Assembly (NCBI GenBank): GCA_002633085.1
Contig: NSIV01000006.1
Span: forward strand, 1-64,000
Direction: 5' to 3'
Origin: Curvibacter sp. PD_MW3
GTDB taxonomy: Bacteria; Pseudomonadota; Gammaproteobacteria; Burkholderiales; Burkholderiaceae_C
DNA length: 64,000 nucleotides
The notes under the pieces are model-generated. The model did no database searches and had not been told where the DNA came from. It was given only the letters and a program-made list of their open reading frames with translations. How positions within the stretch are numbered: position 1 is the first letter of the stretch; each line of letters begins with the position of its first letter. This document shows positions 39,291 to 49,358 of this stretch, piece after piece. The translations under genes and the position numbers were made by a program.

Positions 39291-40324
39291 CAATCAAATT
39301 TCACGCGCGGGTCTACCCACACGTAGCAAAGATCCGAAATCAACTTGGTCACCAGGCCAATCAGGGTAAAGAGGTAAAGCGTGCCCAGCACCACCGGGTA
39401 GTCGCGCCGCATCACCGATTCATACGACAGCAGGCCCAGGCCGTCGAGCGAGAACAGGGTCTCGATCAGGAGCGAGCCGGTGAAGAAGGCGCCGATGAAG
39501 GCGGCCGGGAAGCCGGTGACGATGGGGATCAGCGCGTTGCGCATCACATGGCGCCACAGCACGCGCCGCTCGGTCAGCCCCTTGGCGCGTGCCGTCAGCA
39601 CATATTGCTTGCGGATTTCTTCCAGAAAAGCATTCTTGGTCAGCATGGTGGTGACGGCAAAGGCACCGAGCACGCTGGCGGTGATGGGCAGCGCGATGTG
39701 CCACAGGTAGTCCACCACCTTGGCGCCCCAGCTCAAGCTTTCCCAGTTGCTGGAGGTCAGGCCGCGCAGCGGAAACCACTGCAGCTGGCCGCCGAAGATC
39801 ACCAGCAAGGCCACGCCAAGCACAAAACCCGGAATGGCGTAGCCGATCAGCACCACCAGACTGGTCAGGGTGTCGAAGCGGCTGCCGGCGCGCACCGCCT
39901 TGGCGATGCCCAGCGGCACCGAGATCAGGTAGCTCAGGAAGAAGGTCCACAGCCCGAGGCTGATCGAGACCGGCAGCTTGTCCTTCACCAGTTCCCACAC
40001 GCTCTTGGGGTAGAAAAAGCTTTTGCCCAGGTCGAAGCGGGCGTACTGCTTCAGCATCTGCCAGAAGCGCTCGTGGGCCGGCTTGTCGAAGCCGTAGAAG
40101 GCACGGATTTCGGCAATGCGTGCCGCATCCACGCCCTGGCGGCCGCGGTAGCCGGCACCCGATGCGGCGGCCCCCTCCCCGCCGCTGTCGCGCCCCTGCA
40201 GTTGCGCCACCATCTGCTCGACCGGCCCGCCCGGCACGAACTGGATGACGACAAAGGTCAGCAGCAGGATGCCGAACAGGGTCGGGATCATCAGCAACAG
40301 GCGCTTGAGGATGTAGGCCAGCAT
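39290..40324 (-). CDS. yejB: Peptide ABC transporter permease YejB
   Basis: A 344-aa permease starting MLAYILKRLLLMIPTLFGIL. The opening helix is followed by IQFVPGGPVEQMV, as in DppB/OppB-type subunits, then a YejB-specific insertion (about residues 45-75). The EAA loop is YVLTARAKGLTERRVLWRHV. Two nt after the yejA stop. Confidence 0.94.
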   Translation of the reverse strand: MLAYILKRLLLMIPTLFGILLLTFVVIQFVPGGPVEQMVAQLQGRDSGGEGAAASGAGYRGRQGVDAARIAEIRAFYGFDKPAHERFWQMLKQYARFDLGKSFFYPKSVWELVKDKLPVSISLGLWTFFLSYLISVPLGIAKAVRAGSRFDTLTSLVVLIGYAIPGFVLGVALLVIFGGQLQWFPLRGLTSSNWESLSWGAKVVDYLWHIALPITASVLGAFAVTTMLTKNAFLEEIRKQYVLTARAKGLTERRVLWRHVMRNALIPIVTGFPAAFIGAFFTGSLLIETLFSLDGLGLLSYESVMRRDYPVVLGTLYLFTLIGLVTKLISDLCYVWVDPRVKFD

Positions 40325-40326
40325 GC

Positions 40327-42183
40327 TCACCTCGCCTCTTGGGCCGATTGCGCCCGGTTGGCCGGAGAAGCCCACCAGACAGACGTGACCCAGCCCTCGG
40401 GCTGGTAATAACGCGGCGTCACCGTCGGTTGCTCGAAACAACCGGCGCGCCAGGCCACGCGGTGCACGCTGCCGTACCAGTGCGGCACGGCGTAGTGGCC
40501 GTGGCGCAGCACGCGGTCGAGTGCACGCAGTCGGGCCACCAGTTCGGGGCGGGTCTGGGCCGAGATCACCTGGTCCAGCAGCGCATCGACCGCCGGGCTC
40601 TTGATGCCGATGACGTTCATCGAGCCTTCGGTATCGGCGGCCTTGGAGCCAAAGCGCTCCAGCAGTTCGGTGCCCGGCGCCTCGCTGCCGATCAGGCGGT
40701 TGCTGATGACCTCGAAGTCGAACACGTCCAGCCGCTTTTGCAGGATGGCGAAATCGACCACCTTGTAGTTCACGGCAATGCCCAGTTTCTCCAGGTTCCT
40801 GGCATAGGGCGTCACCACCCGGCCCATGGAGCCCGAGTTGTCGAGGAATTCAATGGTGAAGGCATCGCCCTGCGCGTTGCGCAGCGCGCCGTCGCGGTAG
40901 GTCCAGCCGGCCTGGGCCAGCAGGTCGCGTGCGCGGCGCAGGTTGTCGCGCAGCGTGTGACCGGAGGCTGGGTCGAGGCTGGTGAAGGGCGGTTGCGGCA
41001 CCTCATCGGTGAAGACTTCCGGTGGCAATTGGCGACGCAGCGGCGCCAGCAAGGCCTGTTCTTCCGGGCTGGGTTTGCCTTTGGCTTCGAAATCGCTGCC
41101 GACGAAATACCCGCTCACCCGGGTGTAGGCGTTGTAGAACAGCTGGCGGTTGAGCCACTCGAAGTCCATCGCCAGCTCGATGGCTTCACGCACGCGCACA
41201 TCCTTGAATTTGTCGCGCCGCAGATTGAACAGGAAACCCTGGAAGTCACCGGCATTGCCGTGCTGCAACTCTTTCTTGATCAGCGTACCTTTGTCAAACG
41301 CCTTGCCGGTGTAGGCGCGAGCCCATTCGCGCGCGACGAAGGCCTGGATGTAATCGAACTCGCCGGCCTTGAAGGCTTCCAGCTGGGCCGTGTTGTCCTT
41401 GTAGATCTTGTAGGTGATGCGGTCAAAGTTGAACAGGCCGCGTCGCACATTGAGGTCGCGCGCCCAGTACGCCGGATCGCGCTCGTAGCTGATGTCCTTG
41501 CCGAAATTGACCTTGCCGATGCGATACGGGCCGCTGCCGATCGGCGTATCGGTCACGATCTGGTCCAGCGGCTTGCTCTTGCTGTTGTCCATGCCCCATT
41601 TGCGGCTGAACACCGGCAGGCTGCCGGCAATCAGCGGCAACTCGGCGTTCACGCGCCGGAAGTCGAAGCGCACCACCCGCTCACCCAGCACCGTCACGCC
41701 CTTGATGTCGCCGAAGATGGTGCGGTACTGCGGCGCCGCCGCCTGAGAAGTCAATTGGTCGAACGAGTGCTTCACATCGGCTGCCAACACCGGCTCGCCA
41801 TTGTGAAAACGGGCCAGCGGGTTGAGGGTGAAGACGGCCGAGAGCTTGTCGGGCGCCACCGTGACGTCCTGCGCCAGCAGACCGTAGGCGGTGGTCGGCT
41901 CGTCCAGTGTGCCGGTCAGCAGACTCTCGAACACCAGGCTGCTCAAGCCCGGGGGCGCACTGCCCTTCAGGGTGAAGGGGTTGTATTTGTCAAAATTGGA
42001 CAATCGTGTGGGCGGCACCAGCGTGATGTCGCCGCCCTTGGGGGCGGCCGGATTCACGTAGTCGAAGTGCTGAAAACCTGCTGGATACTTGATGTCACCA
42101 AATTGGGCATAGGCGTGGCCAGCCCACGCCGGCATGGCAGCAATCAGTGAAATCAGGGAAGCCAGAAAACAGAAAATCCGCAT
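40327..42183 (-). CDS. yejA: Peptide ABC transporter periplasmic binding protein YejA
   Basis: A 618-aa solute-binding protein (family 5). Signal peptide at residues 1-22 ([20 protein letters not shown]). Then [32 protein letters not shown] and [17 protein letters not shown], all typical for YejA. It binds peptides for import by YejB/E/F. The frame stays open upstream to 42990, but that part is antisense to fabI, so ATG 42183 with the signal peptide is used. Divergent from fabI with 36 nt between the starts. Confidence 0.94.
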   Translation of the reverse strand: MRIFCFLASLISLIAAMPAWAGHAYAQFGDIKYPAGFQHFDYVNPAAPKGGDITLVPPTRLSNFDKYNPFTLKGSAPPGLSSLVFESLLTGTLDEPTTAYGLLAQDVTVAPDKLSAVFTLNPLARFHNGEPVLAADVKHSFDQLTSQAAAPQYRTIFGDIKGVTVLGERVVRFDFRRVNAELPLIAGSLPVFSRKWGMDNSKSKPLDQIVTDTPIGSGPYRIGKVNFGKDISYERDPAYWARDLNVRRGLFNFDRITYKIYKDNTAQLEAFKAGEFDYIQAFVAREWARAYTGKAFDKGTLIKKELQHGNAGDFQGFLFNLRRDKFKDVRVREAIELAMDFEWLNRQLFYNAYTRVSGYFVGSDFEAKGKPSPEEQALLAPLRRQLPPEVFTDEVPQPPFTSLDPASGHTLRDNLRRARDLLAQAGWTYRDGALRNAQGDAFTIEFLDNSGSMGRVVTPYARNLEKLGIAVNYKVVDFAILQKRLDVFDFEVISNRLIGSEAPGTELLERFGSKAADTEGSMNVIGIKSPAVDALLDQVISAQTRPELVARLRALDRVLRHGHYAVPHWYGSVHRVAWRAGCFEQPTVTPRYYQPEGWVTSVWWASPANRAQSAQEAR

Positions 42184-42219
42184 GCGACAATTCTGCACAG
42201 ATTTTTTACCGAGAAAATT

Positions 42220-43017
42220 ATGGGATTCCTGACAGGCAAGAAATTTTTGATCACCGGCTTGTTGAGCAACCGCTCGATCGCTTACGGCATCGCCCAGGCC
42301 TGCCACCGCGAAGGTGCCGAGCTGGCGTTCAGCTACGTCGGCGAGCGCTTCAAGGACCGCATCACCGAATTTGCCGCCGAGTTCAATTCCAAGCTGATCT
42401 TCGACTGCGATGTCAGCGATGACGCGCAGATCGAGAACATGTTCAAGGATCTGTCGGCCCACTGGCCCACCTATGACGGTTTCGTGCACAGCATCGGTTT
42501 TGCCCCGCGCGAGGCGATCACGGGCAACTTTCTGGACGGCCTGTCGCGCGAGAACTTCCGTATTGCGCATGACATCAGCGCCTACAGTTTCCCGGCCATG
42601 GCCAAGGCGGCCTTGCCTTACCTCAACGACAAATCGGCGCTGCTGACGCTGAGCTACCTGGGCGCCATGCGTGCCATCCCGAACTACAACACCATGGGCC
42701 TGGCCAAGGCCAGCCTGGAGGCGTCGGTACGCTACCTGGCCGAGGCCGTTGGCCACCTGCCGGATGGCCGCAGCATGCGCGTCAACGGCATCAGCGCCGG
42801 CCCGATCAAAACCCTGGCCGCCAGCGGCATCAAGGACTTCGGCAAGCTGCTCAACATTGCGGCCAATGGCTCGCCGCTGCGCCGCAATGTGACGATCGAA
42901 GATGTCGGCAACGTGGCGGCTTTCCTGCTGAGCGACCTGGCTTCCGGCGTGACCGCCGAGATCAGTTATGTGGATGGCGGCTTCAGCCATTCTTCCGTGG
43001 CCGTGGTGGAGGCCTGA
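42220..43017 (+). CDS. fabI: Enoyl-[acyl-carrier-protein] reductase (NADH)
   Basis: A 265-aa short-chain dehydrogenase-type enzyme for the last step of the fatty acid elongation cycle. The nucleotide site is [16 protein letters not shown]. Tyr146 (LSYLGAMRA), Tyr156 and Lys163 ([15 protein letters not shown]) match the E. coli FabI numbering exactly. Gly93 (SIGFAPRE), whose change gives triclosan resistance, is the usual residue. A strong terminator follows at 43077. Confidence 0.97.
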   Translation: MGFLTGKKFLITGLLSNRSIAYGIAQACHREGAELAFSYVGERFKDRITEFAAEFNSKLIFDCDVSDDAQIENMFKDLSAHWPTYDGFVHSIGFAPREAITGNFLDGLSRENFRIAHDISAYSFPAMAKAALPYLNDKSALLTLSYLGAMRAIPNYNTMGLAKASLEASVRYLAEAVGHLPDGRSMRVNGISAGPIKTLAASGIKDFGKLLNIAANGSPLRRNVTIEDVGNVAAFLLSDLASGVTAEISYVDGGFSHSSVAVVEA

Positions 43018-43058
43018 TTTAAAAAATAGGTTTTTACCTCGTCATGGCGGCGCAAGCA

Positions 43059-43075
43059 GCTATGAATTAGATAGC
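43059..43075. repeat. Dispersed palindromic element downstream of fabI
   Basis: GCTAT, 7-nt spacer, ATAGC, preceded by GCGCAAGCA. It matches the element at 14158-14176 (inverted, with the GCGC flank on the corresponding side). Confidence 0.45.
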
Positions 43076-43076
43076 A

Positions 43077-43104
43077 AAACGCCCCGCAATGCGGGGCGTT
43101 TTCT
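43077..43104. terminator. Bidirectional terminator between fabI and the decarboxylase
   Basis: AAAACGCCCCGC-AATG-type loop-GCGGGGCGTTTT, a near-perfect hairpin with A/T tracts on both sides. It serves the convergent fabI (plus) and decarboxylase (minus) genes. Confidence 0.85.
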
Positions 43105-43120
43105 TTGGGGCCGCAGTTCC

Positions 43121-45385
43121 TCAGGCCTTGACGCAGTCGGCGTAGTAATGTTTCTTGCCGTCTTCGGCCACCACCTCTACCAGGCCGTGGATGTCGGTTT
43201 CGAAGCCCGGGCACTGGGCGTTGAACTCGCGCGAGAACTTGAGGTAATCGACGATCTTCTTGTTGAACACCTCACCCGGGATCAGCAGCGGAATGCCGGG
43301 CGGGTACGGCGTGACCAGGCCCACGGTGACGCGGCCTTCCAGCTTGTCGATTTCGACCCGCTCGGTCTTGCGATGGGCAATGTGGGCATAGGCGTCGCTC
43401 GGTTTCATGGCCGGCTTCAGGTCGCTCAGGTACATCTCGGTCGTCAGGCGTGCGATGTCGTACTTGGCGTACAGCGTATGAATGTGCTGGCACAGGTCCT
43501 GCAAACCCATGCGCTCATAGCGCGCGTGCTTCTGGCAGAACTCCGGCATGATGCGCCACATCGGCTGGTTCTTGTCGTAATCGTCCTTGAACTGCTGCAA
43601 CGCCGTCAGCAACGTGTTCCAGCGGCCCTTGGTGATGCCGATGGTGAACATGATGAAGAAGCTGTACAGGCCGGTCTTCTCCACCACCACGCCGTGCTCG
43701 GCCAGGTACTTGGTGACGATCGAGGCCGGAATGCCGGTCTTGTCAAACTTGCCGTCCATGTTCAGGCCAGGCGTGACAACCGTGGACTTGATCGGGTCCA
43801 GCATGTTGAAACCGTCGGCCAGCTGGCCGAAGCCATGCCACTTGCTGCCACTCTTGGCGCTGCGGATGATCCATTCCTCGGCGCGGCCCACGCCCTCGGC
43901 CACCAGCTTGTCCGGGCCCCAGACCTTGAACCACCAGTCCTTGCCGTATTCGGCGTCCACCTTGCGCATGGCACGGCGGAAGTTGAGCGACTCGGCAATG
44001 CTTTCCTCCACCAGCGCGGTGCCGCCGGGCGGCTCCATCATGGCGGCGGCCACGTCGCAGCTGGCGATGATGCTGTACTGCGGGCTGGTGCTGGTGTGCA
44101 TCAGGTAGGCCTCGTTGAAGAGGTGATGGTCCAGCTTGGTGTTCTGTGAATCCTGCACCAACACATGGCTGGCCTGGCTGATGCCGGCCAGCAGCTTGTG
44201 GATGGACTGGGTGGCGTAGACCACCGAGTTCTTCGGCCGTGCCCGCTTCTTGCCCATGGCGTGGTAGGCGCCGTAGAACGGGTGGAAGGCGGCGTGCGGC
44301 AGCCAAGCTTCGTCAAAGTGCAGGTTGTCCACGTAGCCGTCGAGCATGCCCTTGATGGTCTCGGTGTTGTAGAGCACGCCGTCGTAGGTCGACTGCGTCA
44401 GGGTCATGATGCGCGGCTTGACCTTCTTGGCGTCCACGCCCTTGAGCAAGGGGTTGGCCTTGATCTTGGCCTGAATGGCGGCCGGCTCGAACTCATCCTT
44501 CGGGATCGGGCCGATGATGCCGAAATGGTTGCGCGTGGGCTTCAGGAAGACCGGAATCGCCCCGGTCATGATGATGGCGTGCAGGATGGACTTGTGGCAG
44601 TTGCGGTCCACCACCACCACGTCGCCCGGCGCCACCGTGTGGTGCCACACCATCTTGTTGGAAGTGCTGGTGCCGTTGGTGACGAAGTAGCAGTGGTCGG
44701 CATTGAAAATGCGCGCGGCATTGCGCTCGCTCTCGCCAATGGCGCCGTTGTGGTCCAGCAGCTGGCCGAGTTCCTCCACCGCGTTGCAGACGTCGGCGCG
44801 CAGCATGTTCTCACCGTAAAACTGGTGGTACATCTGGCCCACCGGACTCTTCAGGAAGGCCACGCCGCCGGAGTGCCCCGGGCAGTGCCAGGAATAGGAG
44901 CCGTCTTCGGCGTAATCAAGCAGCGCCTTGAAGAACGGCGGCTGCAGGCCTTCCAGGTAGCTCTTGGCTTCGCGGATGATGTGGCGCGCCACGAACTCCG
45001 GCGTGTCCTCGAACATGTGGATGAAACCATGCAGTTCGCGCAGGATGTCGTTGGGCAGGTGATGGCTGGTCTTGGTTTCGCCGTAGATGTAGAGCGGCAC
45101 ATCGGCGTTCTTGAAGCGCACTTCCTCGATGAAGGTGCGCAGGTTCAGCACGGCGGGGTCGAGATCGGGCCCGGGCGTGAATTCCTCGTCGTCGATCGAC
45201 AGGATGAAGGCGCTGGCCCGGCTCTGCTGCTGGGCAAACTGGCTCAAATCACCGTAGCTGGTAACACCCAGCACCTCGAAACCTTCGGCCTCAATGGCCT
45301 GCGCCAGCGCACGAATCCCCAGACCCGAGGTGTTTTCGGAGCGGAAGTCTTCGTCAATGATGACGATGGGGAAGCGAAATTTCAT
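43121..45385 (-). CDS. PLP-dependent arginine/lysine/ornithine decarboxylase (AdiA-like length)
   Basis: A 754-aa fold-type I basic amino acid decarboxylase. An N-terminal flavodoxin-like wing (about 1-125, IVIIDEDFRSENTSGLGIRA) is followed by the PLP domain. The Schiff-base Lys is in VYATQSIHKLLAG, HFDEAWLPHAAFHPFY gives the PLP-ring Asp and His, and CPGHSGGVAFLKSP is near the start. The length equals inducible arginine decarboxylase AdiA, but Arg versus Lys or Orn specificity cannot be read safely. It would make a polyamine precursor or give acid resistance. A GGAG ribosome binding site precedes ATG 45385. Confidence 0.93.
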   Translation of the reverse strand: MKFRFPIVIIDEDFRSENTSGLGIRALAQAIEAEGFEVLGVTSYGDLSQFAQQQSRASAFILSIDDEEFTPGPDLDPAVLNLRTFIEEVRFKNADVPLYIYGETKTSHHLPNDILRELHGFIHMFEDTPEFVARHIIREAKSYLEGLQPPFFKALLDYAEDGSYSWHCPGHSGGVAFLKSPVGQMYHQFYGENMLRADVCNAVEELGQLLDHNGAIGESERNAARIFNADHCYFVTNGTSTSNKMVWHHTVAPGDVVVVDRNCHKSILHAIIMTGAIPVFLKPTRNHFGIIGPIPKDEFEPAAIQAKIKANPLLKGVDAKKVKPRIMTLTQSTYDGVLYNTETIKGMLDGYVDNLHFDEAWLPHAAFHPFYGAYHAMGKKRARPKNSVVYATQSIHKLLAGISQASHVLVQDSQNTKLDHHLFNEAYLMHTSTSPQYSIIASCDVAAAMMEPPGGTALVEESIAESLNFRRAMRKVDAEYGKDWWFKVWGPDKLVAEGVGRAEEWIIRSAKSGSKWHGFGQLADGFNMLDPIKSTVVTPGLNMDGKFDKTGIPASIVTKYLAEHGVVVEKTGLYSFFIMFTIGITKGRWNTLLTALQQFKDDYDKNQPMWRIMPEFCQKHARYERMGLQDLCQHIHTLYAKYDIARLTTEMYLSDLKPAMKPSDAYAHIAHRKTERVEIDKLEGRVTVGLVTPYPPGIPLLIPGEVFNKKIVDYLKFSREFNAQCPGFETDIHGLVEVVAEDGKKHYYADCVKA

Positions 45386-45516
45386 GAAAACACTCCAGCC
45401 GGGGTCGAAAAAAAGAAAAACAGGCGCGAAGTGTACGGACTTATTGCCGATCCGCCCGGGTCATGCCGGTCTTTTGCCGCAAAATGTGGCAATTGCAACA
45501 CATCGCTAGGAGCGCC

Positions 45517-45945
45517 ATGGCTGAATCGACTGTCTGGTGGCTGATCACCGGCTGCATCGTGGCCGCTGAGCTGGTCACCGGCACCTTCTACCTTCTGATG
45601 CTGGCCATCGGCCTGGCCGCTGCTGCCTTGTCAGCCCATGCCGGGTTGGCGTTGACAGCACAGATCGGTGTGGCCGCCGTGGTCGGCGGCGGTGCGGTGG
45701 TGGCCTGGCACCGGCTGCGGCCTCAAGCCTCGTCTTTGCGTGCGGGGGTCAACCGCGACGTCAACTTAGACATCGGCGAAACCGTGCAGGTTGAAGCCTG
45801 GCACCCTGACGGCACGACCACCGTGAAATACCGCGGCGCCCAATGGGCGGCTGTGCATGGCGCCGGCACCCTGCCCTCCACCGGCGCGCACCGCATCGTT
45901 GAAGTACGCGGCAGCCAGCTCGTCATCGAGAAATTTGAACCCTGA
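45517..45945 (+). CDS. NfeD family membrane protein (short form)
   Basis: A 142-aa protein with two or three hydrophobic helices (residues about 5-60, VWWLITGCIVAAELVTGTFY onward), then a soluble OB-fold domain (VNLDIGETVQVEAWHPDGTT, with VKYRGAQWAAV). This is the short NfeD form without the serine protease domain. ATG 45517 has AGGAG 5 nt upstream. It is followed after 23 nt by an SPFH/stomatin gene, the standard NfeD partner; the two act together in membrane microdomain organisation. Confidence 0.92.
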   Translation: MAESTVWWLITGCIVAAELVTGTFYLLMLAIGLAAAALSAHAGLALTAQIGVAAVVGGGAVVAWHRLRPQASSLRAGVNRDVNLDIGETVQVEAWHPDGTTTVKYRGAQWAAVHGAGTLPSTGAHRIVEVRGSQLVIEKFEP

Positions 45946-45968
45946 CCGGACACCCGGAGAAAGTCACC

Positions 45969-46880
45969 ATGGAAATCGCCATCCTCCTGCTCATCATTGC
46001 GGTCCTCTTCATCAGCCGCTCGGTCAAGGTCGTGCCACAGCAAAACGCCTGGGTAGTGGAGCGCCTAGGCAAGTACCATGCCGCGCTCACGCCGGGCCTG
46101 AACTTTCTGGTGCCCTTCATTGACAAGGTGGCCTACAAGCACAGCCTGAAGGAAATCCCGCTCGACGTACCGAGCCAGGTCTGCATCACGCGTGACAACA
46201 CGCAGCTGCAGGTGGACGGCATCCTTTATTTCCAGGTCACCGATCCGATGCGTGCCAGCTACGGCTCGTCCAACTACATCGTGGCCGTGACCCAGCTGGC
46301 ACAGACCTCGCTGCGCAGCGTGATCGGCAAGCTCGAGTTGGACAAGACCTTCGAAGAACGCGACATCATCAACGCCCAGGTGGTCCAGGCCATCGACGAG
46401 GCCGCGCTCAACTGGGGCGTCAAGGTGCTGCGCTACGAGATCAAGGACCTGACACCGCCGAAGGAGATCCTGCATGCCATGCAAGCGCAGATCACCGCCG
46501 AGCGTGAAAAGCGCGCCCTGATTGCCGCCTCCGAAGGCCGACGCCAGGAGCAGATCAACATTGCGACCGGCGAGCGCGAAGCCTTCATCGCCCGCTCCGA
46601 AGGCGAAAAACAGGCCGCTATCAACCAGGCGCAAGGCGAAGCCGAGTCCATCAAGGCCGTGGCCCTGGCCAATGCCGAGGCCATCGAGCGCGTGGCGGCA
46701 GCCATCCGACAGCCTGGCGGTGAGCAGGCGGTGCAGCTCAAGGTGGCCGAAAAAGCAGTCGAGGCCTACGGCAAGGTGGCCGCCGACTCGACCACCACAC
46801 TGATCGTGCCAGGCAATATGAGCGAAGTCTCGGCGTTGATCGCCTCCGCCATGACACTGGTGAAACAGGGCAAGCAATAA
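45969..46880 (+). CDS. SPFH/stomatin-like membrane protein (QmcA type)
   Basis: A 303-aa protein with an N-terminal membrane helix (residues 2-17, EIAILLLIIAVLFI). The band-7 domain follows (VVPQQNAWVVERLGKYHAAL, ITRDNTQLQVDGILYFQVTD), then a Glu/Ala/Arg-rich coiled coil (about 175-265, EREKRALIAASEGRRQEQIN). It is likely an oligomeric scaffold in the inner membrane. Operon with nfeD. Confidence 0.93.
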   Translation: MEIAILLLIIAVLFISRSVKVVPQQNAWVVERLGKYHAALTPGLNFLVPFIDKVAYKHSLKEIPLDVPSQVCITRDNTQLQVDGILYFQVTDPMRASYGSSNYIVAVTQLAQTSLRSVIGKLELDKTFEERDIINAQVVQAIDEAALNWGVKVLRYEIKDLTPPKEILHAMQAQITAEREKRALIAASEGRRQEQINIATGEREAFIARSEGEKQAAINQAQGEAESIKAVALANAEAIERVAAAIRQPGGEQAVQLKVAEKAVEAYGKVAADSTTTLIVPGNMSEVSALIASAMTLVKQGKQ

Positions 46881-46901
46881 ATATCACTTGCTGCGGCACA
46901 A

Positions 46902-46946
46902 CCCAATGGAAAGGGCTCACGCATTGCGTGGGCCCTTTCCGTTGGG
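46902..46946 (+). terminator. Long hairpin terminator after the SPFH gene
   Basis: CCCAA and GGAAAGGGC pair with GCCCTTTCC and TTGGG around an inner hairpin CACGCATTGCGTG. It begins 22 nt after the stop. No long T-run follows, so it may work with Rho or act as an mRNA 3' stabiliser. Confidence 0.6.
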
Positions 46947-46984
46947 CTAAGCGACAGTCGCAATCCCAACGAACGGCAGAAAAC

Positions 46985-47016
46985 AAAAAAGCCCCGCGAC
47001 ACAAGGCACGCGGGGC
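46985..47016 (-). terminator. Rho-independent terminator after tRNA-Ser
   Basis: Minus strand GCCCCGCG-loop-CGCGGGGC followed by six T. It lies 49 bp past the 3' end of the tRNA gene. Confidence 0.85.
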
Positions 47017-47063
47017 GTTTAGGGGTCTGACTTATTTAGCTGGAAACTAAAGCAGACCTAGTT

Positions 47064-47154
<91 letters not shown>

Positions 47155-47214
47155 GGAAGCCCGCTATTCTAACCGAGATGGGCTTGCCTTTTGGGGAAGT
47201 CATCGAGAAAGTGC

Positions 47215-47240
47215 AAAAAAGAAGGGCCCGAAGGCCCTTC
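47215..47240 (-). terminator. Rho-independent terminator after the LivK-like gene
   Basis: Minus strand GAAGGGCC-TTCG-GGCCCTTC followed by six T, 22 bp past the stop. Confidence 0.88.
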
Positions 47241-47262
47241 TTTGGTAGCCGAGAAGTGGCAA

Positions 47263-48456
47263 TCAGCGGATCACGGCAAGCTGGGTGCGTTCACCGCCCT
47301 TGTAGGTGTACAGGGTCAGCGCGCCGTTCTTGATGTCGCCCTTCTCGTCAAAGCTAATCGGCCCGGTCACGCCCTTGTAGTCGGTCGTGGCGGCCAGCAC
47401 CGGCAGGTATTTGGCCGGATCGGACGAATTGGCCTTGACCATGGCGGCCACCAGCACCTTGGTCGCGTCGTACACATAGGGCGCGTAGAGCTTGACGTCG
47501 GCATTGAACTTGGTCTTGAACTTGGCACGGAACTCGTCCATGCCAACCTTGGCCTCGCCTTCGACGCCGCCGGCCTCGGCGCAGAACACCTGCTCCTCAC
47601 CAATCGCATCGCCAGCGAGCTTGGGCATTTCGGCCGTGCAGGCGCCGTCGCCACCCATGAACTTGGCCTTGATGCCCAGCGACTTCATCTGCTTGAGCAT
47701 GGGGCCGGCCACGGCATCCATGCCGCCAAAGAACACCACATCGGGCTTCTTGCCCTTGATGCCGGTCAGGATGGCGTTGAAGTCGGTGGCCTTGTCGGTG
47801 GTGAACTCCTTGGCGACGATCTTGGCACCCGCAGCCTCGGCCGCCTTGCTGAACTCATCGGCCACGCCTTGGCCATATGCGGTGCGGTCGTCGATCACGG
47901 CCACGTTCTTCACCTTGAGGGTTTCGACGGCGTATTTGCCGAGCGTGCTGCCCAGGTGCACGTCATCGGCCACCACGCGGAACGCGGTTTTGAAACCCTG
48001 GCGGGTGTACTTCGGGTTGGTGGCGGACGGCGAAATCTGCGGAATGCCGGCATCACTGTAGATCTTGGAGGCCGGGATGGTGGTGCCCGAATTCAGGTGG
48101 CCAATCACGCCAGCGACCTTGGCATCCGCCAGCTTTTGCGCCACGGCGGTTCCCTGCTTGGGATCGGCGGCATCGTCCTCGATCAGCAACTCCAGCTTGA
48201 CCTTCTTGCCATCGATCGTCACCCCGGCCGCATTGAGCTCCTCGATCGCCATGCGCGCGCCGTATTCGTTGTCCTTGCCCAGGTGGGCAATGGCACCGCT
48301 CATGGGTGCCACGTGGCCGATCTTGACCACCGGTTCGGTGGCCGCAACCGGCGTCGACGCAGCGGGTGCTGCGGCCTCCTCTTTCTGGCCGCAGGCGGTC
48401 AGGAAGGCGGCAGTGGCGACCAATGTCAGGGCCGAAGTAAGGTGCTTGACGTGCAT
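47263..48456 (-). CDS. Branched-chain amino acid ABC transporter substrate-binding lipoprotein
   Basis: A 397-aa Peripla_BP_6 protein. It is a lipoprotein, because FLTACGQKEEAAAP (about residues 18-31) holds a lipobox with Cys22 followed by an Ala/Pro linker. The domain begins VVKIGHVAPMSGAIAHLGKD, with GHLNSGTTIPASKIY and DDRTAYGQGVADEFSKAAEA. The fold resembles LivK/LivJ. No liv permease or ATPase genes are adjacent, so it may serve a transporter elsewhere. A strong GGAGG ribosome binding site precedes ATG 48456. Confidence 0.93.
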   Translation of the reverse strand: MHVKHLTSALTLVATAAFLTACGQKEEAAAPAASTPVAATEPVVKIGHVAPMSGAIAHLGKDNEYGARMAIEELNAAGVTIDGKKVKLELLIEDDAADPKQGTAVAQKLADAKVAGVIGHLNSGTTIPASKIYSDAGIPQISPSATNPKYTRQGFKTAFRVVADDVHLGSTLGKYAVETLKVKNVAVIDDRTAYGQGVADEFSKAAEAAGAKIVAKEFTTDKATDFNAILTGIKGKKPDVVFFGGMDAVAGPMLKQMKSLGIKAKFMGGDGACTAEMPKLAGDAIGEEQVFCAEAGGVEGEAKVGMDEFRAKFKTKFNADVKLYAPYVYDATKVLVAAMVKANSSDPAKYLPVLAATTDYKGVTGPISFDEKGDIKNGALTLYTYKGGERTQLAVIR

Positions 48457-48569
48457 GAACTCCTCCAAGTAATTTGAATGAAAACCAGTGAACAGAACCA
48501 AGCGCGACATTAACGCATTCGTCCGGCGCAAGGCCAGCAAACCTTCAGTCTGTGGGTATTTTTGGATGT

Positions 48570-48911
48570 TCAGCGTCGCGCCAACGCGTCAAGTTCCTGC
48601 GCCACGGCGGCTGCCACAGTCTGGCGCAAGGCCTGGTCAACTTCCTGCCACAGATAAGGCTCCATCGCACTGATCTGCTCCTGTACCAAAGAGGTCACCA
48701 CGGCACGCAGCTTGGTCTCCAGTGTCGGCGCCAGCCGCTGCATGACCCGCTCGACGAGTTCATCTGCCGCTGGCATGAGGCCGGCGGGCGTCTGCCGCGG
48801 CAACGATGCGGCCTCCTCGCTGGCCACTTCAAGCCCAACAGCCTCCCCTGGCCGCACCACCTCGGTCAGTGTCGGCAGAAAGCGTGGCAGGTTCTTCTGC
48901 GGTGTGGTCAT
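48570..48911 (-). CDS. Hypothetical protein between livK-like gene and holC
   Basis: A 113-aa acidic/hydrophobic protein with no signal peptide. The N-terminus is Pro-rich (PQKNLPRFLPTLTEVV). The C-terminal half is helical (ADELVERVMQRLAPTLETKL, then EQISAMEPYLWQEVDQALRQ). It resembles small Burkholderiales proteins of the DUF2486 kind, but this is from memory only. It overlaps the holC stop by 4 nt (ATGA), so it is translated with holC. Function unknown. Confidence 0.75.
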   Translation of the reverse strand: MTTPQKNLPRFLPTLTEVVRPGEAVGLEVASEEAASLPRQTPAGLMPAADELVERVMQRLAPTLETKLRAVVTSLVQEQISAMEPYLWQEVDQALRQTVAAAVAQELDALARR

Positions 48912-49345
48912 CCGTTCGCGCCTTTCAGGGCCAGGTCATGGCGGATGATGGTGTGGCCGCCCTCGGTGTAGTGCTTCCAGCGGCCACGCGCCAGCTGGCG
49001 GTCGTTGTCATCCAGGCTCACGACCTCGATCAAACGCTCAAACTGCTCAAACCCGGCAGGCACCTGCACGCCGAGATTGAGCAGTACCTGCTGGTGCGGC
49101 AACTCGGCCAGAGACTCGGCCAGCACCACCGGCGAGGCCGCCAGCACATGGGCCGGGTCGCTCTGGGTCGCATGCGGAATGAAGTCGAGCTGCGAGAAGG
49201 TCCACAGCAGGCTGTTGAGGCGCGCCAGCACGTCGGCCGGCGCTGTCACCACCACGCGTGCCCCGCTGCCCACGGCCTTGCGCAGCAGCCGGCAGGCATA
49301 GGCCAGCTTGTCGGGGGCATTGAAATGGAAGGCAACCTCGGTCAT
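48908..49345 (-). CDS. holC: DNA polymerase III subunit chi
   Basis: A 145-aa clamp-loader accessory protein. It starts MTEVAFHFNAPDKLAYACRL, has LLWTFSQLDFIPHATQSDP and FERLIEVVSLDDNDRQLARG, then RWKHYTEGGH near the end, all typical for HolC. It contacts SSB and links the polymerase to it. It lies 13 nt after pepA, a conserved pair. Confidence 0.94.
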   Translation of the reverse strand: MTEVAFHFNAPDKLAYACRLLRKAVGSGARVVVTAPADVLARLNSLLWTFSQLDFIPHATQSDPAHVLAASPVVLAESLAELPHQQVLLNLGVQVPAGFEQFERLIEVVSLDDNDRQLARGRWKHYTEGGHTIIRHDLALKGANG

Positions 49346-49358
49346 GTCATCAACACCC

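Noticed and set aside
42184..42990. 5' extension of the yejA frame (about 270 extra codons)
   Set aside because: It is antisense to fabI, and the signal peptide at 42183 marks the true start.
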